The translations under genes were made by a program, and so were the position numbers. This document shows positions 1 through 13,066 of a stretch of DNA of 64,000 nucleotides, in pieces; position 1 is the stretch's first letter; each line of letters begins with the position of its first letter. The notes beneath the pieces are model-generated. The model saw only the letters and a program-made list of their open reading frames with translations. It was not told the origin of the DNA and made no database searches. The stretch covers positions 827,270-891,269 of the forward strand of contig JAMPIV010004905.1 of assembly GCA_024509875.1 (NCBI GenBank). The letters are read 5' to 3'. This DNA is from Oreohelix idahoensis. Taxonomy: Eukaryota; Mollusca; Gastropoda; Stylommatophora; Oreohelicidae.

Positions 1-152
1 CCCTCGACTAAGAAATTTCACCTCTTTGTTAAAAAATATATCCCCCTTATCAATCAAATTTCGCCCTCTTGGTAATCAAACTTTTTCCTATTGTCAAAAA
101 AATTTCACCCCTTGGCAATTAAATTTCTCCCCCTTTGTCAAAAAATACGCCC
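1..152. repeat. degenerate short tandem repeat
   Basis: A pyrimidine-rich phrase close to AAATTTCNCCCCTTGGTAAT recurs about every 22-26 bases with many substitutions. It borders the PC4-like relic that follows. It is non-coding; the open frames across it are by-products of the repeat. Confidence 0.6.
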
Positions 153-231
153 CCTTGGTAAATACTTACAGTTCTGGTCTTCAACCCGCTCCCCAACGGT
201 TTAAGCACTTCATCACTTCTTGTCGTCTGAT
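153..231 (-). pseudogene. relic of the Polinton PC4-like gene
   Basis: About 80 bases match, at the nucleotide level, the start of the PC4-like gene of the intact Polinton at 26248-26340 (minus). A shared block runs through GGTTTAAGCACTTCATCACTT versus GGTTTAAGCATTTCATCACTT, and the surrounding bases align at lower identity. The frame is lost within about 25 codons, so this is a dead fragment of a second, older copy of the same Polinton family. A chance match is unlikely given its length, but only this stretch can be aligned by eye. Confidence 0.6.
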
Positions 232-1050
232 AAATTATTCTATCCAGAGACTGTCCTTTCTCTCACACGATCACGTTGTGATAAAACTATTTCTTACCCC
301 TTACTTTCACATTGTCATCACTATCATCTCGGCTCAGACAGGACTATAAACATCTATTACCTACCTGATAAAAGCTACGACAAACGTTATCTACCAGTTG
401 TAATAGCATATATAGTCTGTTGTAACGGAACAACGGATAATTTCTTGTTGCCCTAAGACGCCGCAAGGCGTAATGGCCACAGACTGCTTGGTCGGTCGAC
501 GGGTAAGGATGGAAGAAGAAGCAGAATAGTCTGTTGTAGAAAAATACCTACCACGGTCTTACATACTCTCTGTATGGATGTGTATGACATGAAAACCAAT
601 TTCTTTTATAAAAAATTCTAGTACAAATGTGTTTCTGCGAAAAACCGAAAGCTAACGGTTTTTTTTTTGTTCGACGGTGAAACCGGCTATCCGTGTTACG
701 CCAATGTTTAATTACACCCCAGGTGTGTTTGGAAAAAACAATTAAACAAAGCCGACTGCATTCAGAAAGATCGAGTGAGAGACGCACGCGTGTGTGTTTC
801 AGAGATCTGCGCGTACGGGGTCGATAGGCAATTTCATTACGGGGGGATGTTTCAAACAGCTGTGTTTGCTTAATCGATCCCTTGTCGAAAATATGAGTTA
901 TTTTACATTAGATCTGTTCCCCATTCGTATCCAAATATTCAGTGTTAAGCCATTATTTCTATAATAGTGTGTGTATTCGTAAGCAATAACAGGAGATTTT
1001 TGTGTATTTCATGAAAGTTTAGGTACACTACCCAAAAGGGATTTCAGCAG
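232..1050. other. no recognisable feature
   Basis: Short open frames occur on both strands, but none shows a domain, repeat or codon pattern I recognise. Probably unique or very decayed sequence. Confidence 0.5.
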
Positions 1051-1051
1051 T

Positions 1052-1175
1052 TAGACTAGAGTATGACACCAACTAGATACGGCTTTAGTGTTACACTCTG
1101 TGACTGAAACAATGTTGAGGTCAGTTTCAAACATTTTAAGAAAACGCAACAACCACGTGCTTGTAACCTCACTAG
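1052..1175 (+). repeat. dispersed direct repeat, copy 1
   Basis: About 115 bases starting at AGACTAGAGTATGACACCAA recur at about 2110-2235 in the same orientation with roughly 80% identity. Both include the phrases CCTTAGTGTTACA-like, CAATGTYGAGGYCAGTTTCAA and CATTTTAAGAAAA. This indicates an old repeat or duplication around the intervening 0.9 kb. Confidence 0.6.
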
Positions 1176-1269
1176 AAAGAAACAGGCGTGATGGTCAGTG
1201 TCTTCTCTTCTTCTTTCGTTCGCTTGAACTATATTGTCTATATCTGCAATGTTGTTTCTTGTATAAACT

Positions 1270-1626
1270 TCACTGTCTTTTGTAGTTATTCAAGATATTT
1301 TCGAGCTCTAATTTTTTGCTGTAGCCGTCTTTTTTACTATTGACGCCTTCAGCATTCCAGTGCATTATTTTAAATGGTCTTTTCTTTGCTTGGCCAGTAG
1401 CTCTATTCTCATGCCTCCTGGCTCCACGGGGCAATTGAGAAGGACCCCCAGTAGTAGGGGTTGGGCCCTTCCGAGGCAGAGGGCCCGGCACTGCGCCTGC
1501 ATGGGTGTCCGTCACAGGGCGAGTGCCATAACGTTTTGCAGATATAGGCATACTTCCATAGCGCATGTGCGTGGCATCCTGATTGCTGTGGTGCGCCTCT
1601 TGGCTGGTTGACTCCGTCTTCAGCAC
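1270..1626 (-). pseudogene. non-LTR retrotransposon endonuclease, N-terminal fragment
   Basis: The 118-residue frame ends with KIMHWNAEGVNSKK followed by LELENIL. This is the typical first strand of an APE-type endonuclease of a non-LTR retrotransposon (hydrophobic-x-WNAxG, then a Lys-rich turn and Leu-rich helix). The upstream half is proline- and charge-rich, like the low-complexity start of ORF2. The rest of the endonuclease and all of the reverse transcriptase are absent, so it is a fragment. The clade cannot be fixed from this stretch. Confidence 0.55.
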
Positions 1627-1629
1627 CTT

Positions 1630-2108
1630 TACTTGCTAGGGCAGACTGTGGTCTTGCTCGAGTGTAGGAGGGCCTGGCCAGTCTTGGTTTTTCAGCCGCT
1701 GATGGCTGTACTTGAGCCCCATCTCCACGTCAAGGAGCTGGCCTCGATGGGGATGGTCAGTGTGAAACAGCGCGCGTAAAACTTGACTCGTTTTAAAATC
1801 CTCGTAGCATAGAGGGTGCCGTTAGGACTAAATATAGCTAGCTAGAAAAACGTAATAAAATAGCTAACAGGCAGAGTTTTCTTTAGTATTGGTAGACGAA
1901 AAAAAAAACTTATCTACAACGAGATTTACCTGTGTAAGACTAACACTGCTACTTATTTTTAGATATGACTTACCAAAGTTTTTTTCGCATGTGTAACAAA
2001 GGCTGATCTCGTCGAGAAGTGGGAGTGCAGTGTTTGATAGAAGTATATAGTTAATGGTCTCTTTTAAAAGAATACTTGAGTTAAAGAGGAAAATATAAAA
2101 ATCGGATA
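1630..2108. other. no recognisable feature
   Basis: AT-rich sequence between the endonuclease fragment and the second copy of the direct repeat. No coding signal is visible. Confidence 0.5.
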
Positions 2109-2235
2109 TATGCCATAACCAGACTAAAATATGACACCAACGATATATTCCTTAGTGTTACAGGTTACAATCGATACAATGTCGAGGCCAGTTTCAATCA
2201 TTTTAAGAAAAAAACCAACACACACGTGCTTTTTT
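2109..2235 (+). repeat. dispersed direct repeat, copy 2
   Basis: Partner of 1052-1175, aligned from AGACTAAAATATGACACCAA to CACACACGTGCTT with scattered substitutions and small gaps. Confidence 0.6.
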
Positions 2236-2269
2236 ACCACGCGCTGTTAAACTCGATCGATGGTCTGCG

Positions 2270-2590
2270 CTTTTAGTTAACAAGAAGACGATATATTTAG
2301 ACATATATTTAGATAACAAGAAGAGGATAACAAGAAGACAATAATAGGAAGACGATAATAGGAAGACGATATATACATATAGAAGGAAGATATATTTAGA
2401 CAATAAGAAGACTTTGAGACAATAGGAAGACTAGAATAGGAAGAGGTTAATAGGAAGACGATATATTTATAGATAACAAGAAGATGATATATTTAGACAT
2501 ATATTTATATACATATTTCACAACAGTTAGACGAACAGTTATACGATATATTTAGACAAATAATTGGACGATATAGGTAACAAAAGAAGT
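2270..2590 (+). repeat. relic of Polinton terminal-repeat DNA
   Basis: The last ~70 bases (ACAACAGTTAGACGAACAG through GACGATATAGGTAACAAAAG) match the inner part of the intact Polinton's right terminal inverted repeat read on the minus strand (39840-39910). The preceding GATAACAAGAAGACGATAT phrases match its middle. With the PC4-like relic at 153-231 this suggests a second, largely deleted Polinton at the left edge of the window. Confidence 0.6.
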
Positions 2591-2680
2591 ATACGCAAGG
2601 TCTGTGTGATGCACTGCACACAACCCGGCAGGGCAGACTCAGATACAAATGGTACCAGAGGAACTCTGGGACGGTTAAGG

Positions 2681-2718
2681 CAGCCGGTTCGATGCTGACG
2701 ACAGCATCGTACCGGCTG
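2681..2718. other. 17-bp inverted repeat (hairpin) beside mariner ORF
   Basis: CAGCCGGTTCGATGCTG (2681-2697) and CAGCATCGTACCGGCTG (2702-2718) are inverted partners with one mismatch and a 4-base loop. It lies 20 bases past the stop side of the mariner transposase, so it would form a hairpin in the transposase 3' UTR or in an internal transposon end. Confidence 0.75.
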
Positions 2719-2737
2719 ACTTAACACCACGGGTTCT

Positions 2738-3829
2738 TTAGAAATAGTCACCATAGGCATTCAGACACGCATCCCACTGCTTGGGTAGACGGCGGATGCC
2801 GTCCGAGAAAAACGACTTTGGTTGCTTATTGAACCATTTGGTCACCGAGGCCCTGACGTCTGCATCGGAGTCGAATCGTTGTCCCTTTAGAGATTTTTTT
2901 AAGGGTCCGAACAAATGAAAGTCACATGGTGACAGATCGGGGCTGTAGGCTGGGTGTGGCAGAACTTCCCACCTTTTCCTTCCTAACGATTCCTGCACAA
3001 TGTTCGCAACATGTGGACGAGCATTGTCGTGCAACAGAATCACACCACGCGAAAGCATGCCGGGTCGTTTATTCTTGATGGCTGTATGCAGGTCGTCTAG
3101 TGTGTCTTTGTAGCGGATGGCATTGATTTTCACGCCAGGCTGTTTAAAGTCTATCAATAGAAGCCCTTCATGGTCAAAAAATGCGGTCAGCATAACCTTA
3201 CCGGCGGAAATCTGTGAATTGAATTTTTTGGGTTTTGGTGATCCGGGATGTTTCCATTGCATGCTAGCTGATTTGCTGCACGGCTCAAAGTGGTGGCACC
3301 ACGACTCATCGCCTGCCACTATGCGCAACAGAAATGCACCACCCTCCTCTTCGTAACGCAGCAGGTGGTTCAAACTCCACCCCATGCGTTCTTCCTTATG
3401 GTGATCGGTCAGCATCAGTGGGACCCATTGTGAACACACCTTTCGATACTTCAGTTTCTTCTTAACCACCATTTGAACTGTCCCAAGAGACACAGCAAAT
3501 TCCTCCGCTAGCGAACGTAAGCTCCGACGACGGTTCACCCGTGTTGCTGCATCAATCTCGGCGATGGCTTCTTCTGTCGCAACAATATGCACCTGACCTG
3601 GCCGCGGAAGATCTTTCGTTAACTGACGTCCTTCTCGAAACATTCGTGCCCAGTATTTCACTGTAGTCTTAGACACACTTTTGTCACCATACACTGCTTT
3701 CATTCGGCGATGAATGTCGACTGGTCGACATCCTTCGGCTGTTAGGAACTGAATCACTGCTCGCTGATCGACCTTGGACGTATTCCTTATCACACCGGCC
3801 ATTATTTTAACGGTCTGCCGCACAACCAA
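2738..3829 (-). CDS. mariner-family transposase (DD34D), uninterrupted
   Basis: This 363-residue frame is a complete-length mariner transposase, the enzyme that cuts and pastes the element at TA sites. Residues ~19-62 form the N-terminal helix-turn-helix (VDQRAVIQFLTAEGCRP, then VKYWARMFREG), and a second DNA-binding part spans ~103-125. The catalytic acidic residues are D174 in AGDESW, D268 in LLHDNARPH and D303 in YSPDLSPCDFHLF. There are 34 residues between the last two, the mariner spacing. The start is uncertain: M10 is an equally good initiator. No stop or frameshift is visible, unlike most transposon genes in this window, which suggests a young copy. I could not identify the element's terminal inverted repeats with confidence. 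Confidence 0.93.
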   Translation of the reverse strand: MVVRQTVKIMAGVIRNTSKVDQRAVIQFLTAEGCRPVDIHRRMKAVYGDKSVSKTTVKYWARMFREGRQLTKDLPRPGQVHIVATEEAIAEIDAATRVNRRRSLRSLAEEFAVSLGTVQMVVKKKLKYRKVCSQWVPLMLTDHHKEERMGWSLNHLLRYEEEGGAFLLRIVAGDESWCHHFEPCSKSASMQWKHPGSPKPKKFNSQISAGKVMLTAFFDHEGLLLIDFKQPGVKINAIRYKDTLDDLHTAIKNKRPGMLSRGVILLHDNARPHVANIVQESLGRKRWEVLPHPAYSPDLSPCDFHLFGPLKKSLKGQRFDSDADVRASVTKWFNKQPKSFFSDGIRRLPKQWDACLNAYGDYF

Positions 3830-3963
3830 TGAATACTAGGAGAATGAACACTTACACACTTGTACATTCGTATGTGCTTATTACATCAGATGTGACGTCA
3901 TCATGCTCCTCCTGCGAATGTCCACTTGGCGCAGCACGGTCGGGTTTCATTTGAACACGCCTC

Positions 3964-3965
3964 GT

Positions 3966-4061
<96 letters not shown>
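3964..4061. repeat. (TA)n microsatellite
   Basis: About 100 bases of almost pure TA with one TAAATA interruption near the left end. The Ile/Tyr-rich frames across it are artefacts. Confidence 0.97.
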
Positions 4062-4064
<3 letters not shown>

Positions 4065-4500
4065 TTAGTCGTGCTCTTACGTTTGCTTTCATACATGTAA
4101 TAACTGAATCAACTATGTTTGTTTAGTTTTAAAATAACGTAACAAATGTAATAGTGAATTAGTCTTTAACAGGTTAAAATAAATATGGAAAGATTGGTGA
4201 AATTTTAGATGAAAGCGTCTTCATAGAGAATAGGAGAATGATAAAAGTCCGTTTTGCTGATGCCTTTTATTCAGGACTTAACTGATCTAGATGAGTCCTG
4301 TCGCCGTGGTTTCCGTCACTTCTTTTTGGTGATGAGTACACTTTTCCACATAACTCGTCCAATGTAGGCGGTCAGTGTTGGTGCTCTTCTCTCACACTAG
4401 CGGCGTTAGTATTTCAAACCGTCTGACAGTCCAAACATTTGGGAATCTACAATCTCCTCGCACACGTTAGAATGGAAACGAGCAATTTAGGTTATATGCT
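4062..4500. other. no recognisable feature
   Basis: AT-rich sequence with no coding or repeat signal that I recognise. Confidence 0.5.
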
Positions 4501-4715
4501 CTCGATTCACTTGGCCTGGAAATTTTAGTAATTCCTCTTTTGACGGGTGTTCTGCGAATCGCTTAGTCTGGGAAATTATAGTAATTCTTCTTATGACAGG
4601 TGTTCTGTGAATCATTTTGTCTGGGAAGCTTTCTAATTCCTCTTAGGACGGGTGTTCTGTGAATCACTTGGTCTGGGAAACTTTCTAATTCCTCTTATGA
4701 CGGGTGATCTGATTC
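4501..4715 (+). repeat. minisatellite, ~55-60-bp unit, about 4 copies
   Basis: The phrase GAATCACTTGGTCTGGGAAA, then CTAATTCCTCTTATGACGGGTGTTCTGT, is repeated about four times with substitutions and a few small indels. Confidence 0.8.
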
Positions 4716-5331
4716 CTTAGGTATCCAGACTTCGTATTTAAAATGCGGGTTTACTTTTTTTAGTTTTAAGTTGCCCAAATACTTTCTATCTGTCACTTTT
4801 AAGTTTGGAATCCTTTGTCAGATCCTTCTCTTTCTGGCTTTTGGGAGTTGCTAGCTTGAAGTTGCGAAGCTGCCTGATCTTTTCACTAATATTATCTTCT
4901 TTCCAGTTAAAATCTCGGATGGTTCTTTTCTTTTTTTTTTTTTAAATAAGATGACCTACTAAGTTTAGCTAACGTAAAAGTAAAGAGTTGTTCTTGGATC
5001 TCTAAATAATTGCTTTATTTTGTCTTTTCTATACCACAACACAAGACATTTGTGAAAGCCTGTTTTCAATAATGTCGATGAAATGATGCAAGCAGAGAAA
5101 TTTACCACAGAGTCATTTAAAGTGCTTCCGCTAATAAAATTCAATTTCGACATATTCCATATAAAGATTCCATTCATAATTGGCCAATGAGCCATAATTA
5201 CTGAGAAAAATGGCACAAGGAGAAAAACATGAAAGAAATGTAAACATCGTAAAATAACATGCTAAGAAAATTTAAGTAATTTTAATACATTCCATGCATA
5301 ACGTTTTCCTGGGACAGAATCTTGTTCTGCG
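4716..5331. other. no recognisable feature
   Basis: AT-rich sequence. An 83-codon minus-strand frame at 4965-5216 shows no domain and is probably chance. Confidence 0.5.
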
Positions 5332-5468
5332 TGGTTACAACAATTAAGCAATCAGCCTAAGGCTGGTAACATCATGTTCTGCGGTGTTAAAACAATTAAG
5401 CAATCAGCCAAGTTCTGATAAGATTGAGTCCTTTTAATTTAAGAAATCTGATATATTCATGTAACATA
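5332..5468 (+). repeat. left direct repeat flanking RTE copy 1
   Basis: This ~136-bp block contains two units of ACAATTAAGCAATCAGCC followed by a tail (GATAAGATTGAG through GTAACATAT). The same order (with three units) appears right after the retrotransposon at 6207-6397, including the tail (GTAAGATTGAATCC through GTAGCATAT). The arrangement looks like a very long target-site duplication inside a small tandem array. Confidence 0.65.
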
Positions 5469-6206
5469 TGGAAGGAAGAGCTGGAGAAGAGAGGGATGGT
5501 CATAAGCAGCTCTAACACAAAATCCATGGTGATATCACGAGAAGAAAGAAAACATCAGATTAAGTTGGGAGAACAGGTCCTGGAGCAGGTCGACCACTTT
5601 AAATACCTCGGAGCTATTATAGACCGAAAGGGAGGCATCAAAGAAGAGTTGGCCACTCGAAAAGCAGCAGCTGGGAGACTTTTTCAGGCCATAAATCGAG
5701 GATTCCTCAGCAAGAGAGAGGTTGGTAAGAAAACGAAGATGGCTGTATACCGCTCCACCTATGTCCCAGTGTTGACATATGGATGCGAGTCATGGGCAAT
5801 GACTACAACCCACAAAAGCCAGATCCAAACCTCAGAAATGAGGTATCTGAGGAAGGTGGTTGAAGTAACAAGAAGAGACATGGTCCGCAACCAGACGATA
5901 CGTCAAGGCCTAAAATCCCACCCGCTGCAGACCCAAATAGAACAGTCCCAACTAAGATGGTTTGGCCATGTCTGCAGAATGAGAGAAGATCGGCTACCAC
6001 GACAAGCATGGGAAACAAAGAGCCAGGGATCCAGACCTCCAGGACGACCCAGAGTCCGCTGGGAGGACAACATTAGACAATCTTTGAAGGACCGAGGACT
6101 AGATTGGAACCAGGTCAGGAAGAAGACAGCTGATAGAATAGTCTGGCGCTCTCTCTCTTCCAAACCTCTACACTTCACGGTAGAAGGGGAAAGACTAAGT
6201 AAGTAA
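5469..6206 (+). pseudogene. RTE-type retrotransposon, 5'-truncated copy 1
   Basis: The frame encodes the C-terminal end of a non-LTR reverse transcriptase. It has the thumb region around HFKYLGAIIDRKGGIKEEL, then VYRSTYVPVLTYGCESW, and the terminal arginine-rich part WFGHVCRMREDRLPRQAW followed by GRPRVRWEDNIRQSLK. The finger and palm motifs and the endonuclease are missing. Homology to the other copies begins at GGAAGGAAGAGCTGGAG, so the 5' truncation is at about 5469. The stop codon TAA falls inside the terminal (TAAG)n tail. The copies at 41186-42788 and 44184-49126 are very similar. A tail of short tandem repeats and variable target duplications are typical of RTE-clade elements. Confidence 0.85.
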
Positions 6207-6397
6207 GGTTACAACAATTAAGTAATCAGCCTAAGACTGGTAACATCATGTTCTGAGGGGATACAACAATTAAGCAATCAGCCTAAGACTGGTAACATCA
6301 TGTTGTGAGGTGTTACAACAATTAAGCAATCAGCCTAAGGCTGGTAAGATTGAATCCTGATAGTTTAAGAAATCTGAGATATTCTCGTAGCATATAG
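6207..6397 (+). repeat. right direct repeat flanking RTE copy 1
   Basis: Three ~48-bp units (ACAATTAAGYAATCAGCCTAAGRCTGGTAACATCATG) followed by the same tail as the left repeat. It has one unit more than the left side, so unit gain or loss followed the duplication. Confidence 0.65.
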
Positions 6398-7045
6398 TTA
6401 ACATATTAGCTTGCCTGTGACCAAAAAAAACCATTTTCTATTGGAATTATCATAATAAACGGTTACCAAAGCCTCAGAATATTTCTAGAATACCATAAAA
6501 GAAAGTAAGGTGAGTTGTGGAAACACAGAGAAATATGTCCTCCATTAATCGTCATTTTTCAGCTCACATGTCCTCAAAATTCTCATTTCTCAGCTCAAAT
6601 GTCTTCATTGTTGGGGTTAGAGTGACGGCAGCCATACTCCTGTTTGATTGTAAGTAGCTTATCTGCCAGTACTGTTAGTGCCTGGATAGTACCAAAGTGT
6701 TTCTGGTCACTCTCTGAGTGATCTCTTAGTGATGATGTTATCTATCAGGACCAACATTATACACTTAGACAGCGACACGAGTCAACACATACAGATGGTA
6801 TACAATTACACACACCAACTCTACCACAGAGGGTTTTATATCTGCAACCGCCATCCTGCTACACACCAACGTAATATTGTAACAGACGTTATGTCTGCTT
6901 GTCTATCTCCGACTATTTACTCTTTTCAGTGCGCACATCAATTACAGCACACACGCACGCACACTCACACATATACATAAACAAGTGATAACTCTGGTTG
7001 TTATGTCTCTCTTTTTCCATTGTATTAAACGAAAAATAAGTATAA

Positions 7046-7050
<5 letters not shown>
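6398..7050. other. mostly unannotated, short (CA)n at 6945-6980
   Basis: No coding signal recognised. A short impure CA/CACG run lies just before the TC array. Confidence 0.5.

Positions 7051-7118
<68 letters not shown>
7051..7118. repeat. (TC)n microsatellite
   Basis: Roughly 68 bases of pure TC dinucleotides. The Ser/Leu-rich frame across it is an artefact. Confidence 0.97.
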
Positions 7119-7120
<2 letters not shown>

Positions 7121-7254
7121 CCTATGTCTTGTCTTTTTTATTTCTTCATTCTTTTCTTAGAGTCAAGGAAAGAAAATTGTAGGCAGCAAAGATAAGGTTC
7201 CTCCAAAAGTGTGCAATGGATGCCAAGCACACAAGAAAATCAAACGTAGAAATA

Positions 7255-8275
7255 TGGAAACAACTGGTGAATTCCACTCAAAGAGATAATCTGGTAACAA
7301 CTGCTGTATTTCTTTCAGATTGATAGTCTGCTAACCCTTGGTAAATTCAACTCCAACACGTCATTTTATAGCAGCTGCTGAATTCATGTGAAACATGTAT
7401 TGTGATCACGACTGGTGAATTAGTCTCAAACATTTATTATGATCACAACTGATGAATTCATCTCAAACATGTATTATGATTACAACTGTTGAATCCATCT
7501 CAAACATGTATTATGATTACAACTGTTGAATTCATCTCATACATGTATTATGATCACAACTGGTGAATTCATCTCAAACATGAATTATCATCACAAATGG
7601 TGAATTCATCTCAAGCATGCATTATGATCACAAATGGTGAATTCATCTCAAACATGTATTATGATTACAACTGATGAATTCATCTCAAACATGTATTATG
7701 ATCACAACTGGTGACTTCATCTCAAACATGAATTATGATCACAACTGGTGAATTCATCTCAAACATGCGTTATGTTCACAACTGATGAATTCATCTCAAA
7801 CATGTATTATGATCACAACTGGTGACTTTATCTCAAACATGAATTATAATCACAACTGGTGAATTCATCTCAAACATGCATTATGTTCACAACTGGTGAA
7901 TTCATCTCAAACAAGTAATGTGATCACAACTGGTTAATTCATCTCAAAATTGTATTATCATCACAACTGGTGAATTCATCTCAAATATGTATTCTGATAA
8001 CAACTGGTGAATTCCACTTAAAGGATCGTCTTGTAGCAGTAGGTGAATTCCACTATAAGAGACAATAGTGTAACAAATGTGGAATTCTACTCGAAGATAT
8101 GAGTTTGGTATCAACTGCAGAATTCAACTCAAAGAGATAATCTGATAAATGCAACTCAAAGAGATAATCTGGTAACAACTGGTGAGTTTAATTCAAATAG
8201 ATAATTTGCAAACAACTGATGAATTCAGCTCAAACACGTAATCTGATAATAACTAGTGAATTCATCTCAGCGAGA
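7255..8275 (+). repeat. minisatellite, ~37-bp unit, about 27 copies
   Basis: The unit AACTGGTGAATTCATCTCAA + ACATGTATTATGATCAC repeats with modest divergence in the middle and more at both ends (AACAACTGGTGAATTC, AAAGAGATAATCTGG). The GAATTC core is conserved. A short piece of the same family sits at 20301-20395. Confidence 0.9.
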
Positions 8276-8681
8276 TCATTTGGTTGTGTGGCCGTACCAG
8301 CGTATGTGCAAATAATTGAGAGAGTAGCGTTGTATTATCGTATAGCTCGTTTCACTACCCGACAGTAGGCAGTCAGATCATTGTCGTGAGTTTTAGATAG
8401 GCTTTATGTTATGGTCCCAATCGAGCAGGGGTGAGATAGTGAAAGCTATGTGAGAGAAAGGTGTGAGAAATAGTCCTGTTTACGAGGAATACAGAGTGTA
8501 AGAAAAATACTGTCTTGGGTTGAGTAATTGCTCAACTCACCTATATAGCACGACACACTTAAATGAAGAAGTATTATTTCACCAGATACTGATTCTAAAT
8601 CCCTCTCCTCTCGTACGCACACACAAACAATTTTGTGACATAAATACGTACTTACGTAGAGACGAACAGGTAACTATAGGC

Positions 8682-8688
<7 letters not shown>
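8276..8688. other. no recognisable feature
   Basis: Unique-looking sequence with no domain or repeat recognised. Confidence 0.5.

Positions 8689-8764
<76 letters not shown>
8689..8764. repeat. (TA)n microsatellite
   Basis: About 75 bases of TA dinucleotides. Confidence 0.97.
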
Positions 8765-10954
<2,190 letters not shown>

Positions 10955-10959
10955 CTGGA

Positions 10960-13046
10960 TGTCGTGGTTGAGTAAAAGTGTAAGTATTTGTCGAGTTGGA
11001 CAATAGTAGAGAAATCGACAATGATAGTGGACTGGCAGAGTTATAGATTACACATAGGTAAGGTGTTAAGGTGTAAATAGGAGATGGAATTGAGACAAAC
11101 CTGGAAGAAAATTTATTACAAAAAAGTTATCTCTCTCTCCAAGCCTCAACACACTTATACAGTCTAAGCACCTCCTGCTCTTCCTCTTTTCTCTTATCAA
11201 AAATAGAGACTATAGTAAAGAGCTAAAACATGTAAATTATGGATGAAAGGGTCGTGAACAGCGCCTTAATAAATGAGTAAAATTTATTAAAGAAGAAATG
11301 TATAAAAATAAAGCATATCAGCACAAACAGCATAAAATTACATCAATAATCATCAATAATCACAAATATGCAAATACACACCAACGAACACACAGACCAC
11401 CAACATAAAAACCTGTAGAAACACCGAGAAATAAATAAACAGAATGTCAGTCCGTCCGCTTTCGTGGGACCAAATACAATAGTTCCAGAAAGTGTCTTAC
11501 ATGTAGATATCCTTCAAGGTGATGGAAAAATATACATAACTTCCGTTGTAGGTGCTATCAGTGGTGACCCCTAATTGCGCGATGGGGACTGGAAGACTCT
11601 GTCTATCTCCGGTTTACCAAATGAATAAACTGAGTGTCAGTCTGTCCGCTTTCGTGGGACCAAAGGCGCTAGCTCCAGAAAATGTCTTACGTGTAGATAT
11701 CCTTCAGGGTGATAGAATAACCTACATAACTTTCCATGTAGGTGCTAACTTTGGTGACCCCTAATTGCGCGAGGGGGACTGGAACTCTGTCTATCTCCTG
11801 CTGACCGCTCATAGGGGCGAGGTTTTTCATAACCCAGAACTACACACAAGACGAAGTTACTTGTGGACAAACGGTCCCTTTGCGCTCTTATCCGGCGCTG
11901 GAATCTTGCGTACTTTGTAGTAAATCCGGTTTGGGCGGGTTTGAACTGTGATTTGACTGAGTGCTCCGTTTAAGCACACAAAGTCTGGTGATTTGATTTC
12001 TGCTTTAGACGCTGGGCTGATAGATAGGTTGAAAGCCGCAATGCTCTGACTGGCGATCAAGAGACGAGTAAGAAACTACTACTGCAACCGATAATTTTCC
12101 CAGAGTTGCTATGGCTCGTTACCCAGTGCGTGAGCTTATTTTCCGGTTAGAGAGAATGGCGTTGACATAAAGGGTTTGGTTTCAGATAGAGGGGAGGGGG
12201 GTGACATCTCGTGATGCTAGGTGTTTTCAGAAACCTTCTAGATCGAAGAGAATGGGACGTTCTTCGCCTGACTGGATTCTTGTTTTAGCAATCCGGTATC
12301 CCTGAAAACTGAGACCCAAAAGAGACGACCTTTACGTCAAGCAAACAATAAAATTACACTAACGTTATACAAAACAGTTATGCTCCCCTATGGGATTTAA
12401 ATTTTTTACAAAACAGTTATGCTCCCCTATGGGATTTAAATTTATTGTAATCAATGCTATGATAGTTTAATGCTGTCTTTATCCATATAAGTCTCCCTCC
12501 TGTTCCTTCCAGTCTATCAATTATCAGCATGCGCCCGCTAGGCTAATACATTTTATACTCACATGTATAGTCTACAATTGACGCTACCTGAACACCTGGC
12601 CTGGCATAATCAAGAGTAAGACAAAGGTTATTCTAGAAGTATACATCAGAAGCCACGACCGCGAGAAGATTTCCCCAGATAGACAAATGCATAATATTAT
12701 GATCTCTCTCTTCGGTCGAGGGCCAAGGCCACAAAGACCGACCGCGATTGTTATCTCCCCTGAAAAGGAGATCAAACCTGTTACCAGCGATACATTCATG
12801 TGGTCAGACACACCAGGTGCGCTTATGTAACCTTATCGTTAGCTGACCGCTGCTGGCCAGTGGGGAATTTATTCTGAAGGCCAGAACGTAAACAAACCGC
12901 GGCGTGGGGGTCTGCACAGAGGAGTAATGGCCACGCAGGTAGAATCCGAAAGAACGAAAATACAAAAGTCAAAGAAACCAGGACATTAAAAGAGTAATAA
13001 AAGAGATGGGACGAGATGGAAAGACAAATTATCAGTCAACGTGACA
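10960..13046 (-). repeat. 3' LTR of the gag-only element
   Basis: 2087 bp, partner of 16338-18899. It contains a tandem duplication of ~190 bp (about 11431-11798, marked by GTCAGTCYGTCCGCTTTCGT) that is also present in the other LTR. It also has its own 39-bp duplication at 12368-12445 (TACAAAACAGTTATGCTCCC unit), present once in the partner. Small open frames here recur in the partner LTR only because the LTRs are copies, so that is not evidence of coding. Confidence 0.88.
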
Positions 13047-13066
13047 AGTTAGCCCCCCTTTTTAAA
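13047..13066 (-). other. polypurine tract
   Basis: On the minus strand the bases directly before the 3' LTR read TTTAAAAAGGGGGGCTAACT, a purine-rich run suited to prime plus-strand DNA synthesis. This fixes the element's orientation. Confidence 0.75.

Noticed and set aside
2560..3960. Terminal inverted repeats of the mariner
   Set aside because: I compared both flanks and found no convincing inverted pair next to TA; not reported as a feature.
11552..11764. 70-codon frame repeated at 16924-17136 and other small frames duplicated in both LTRs
   Set aside because: Repetition follows from the two LTRs being copies; no domain, and the frame lies inside a tandem repeat unit.
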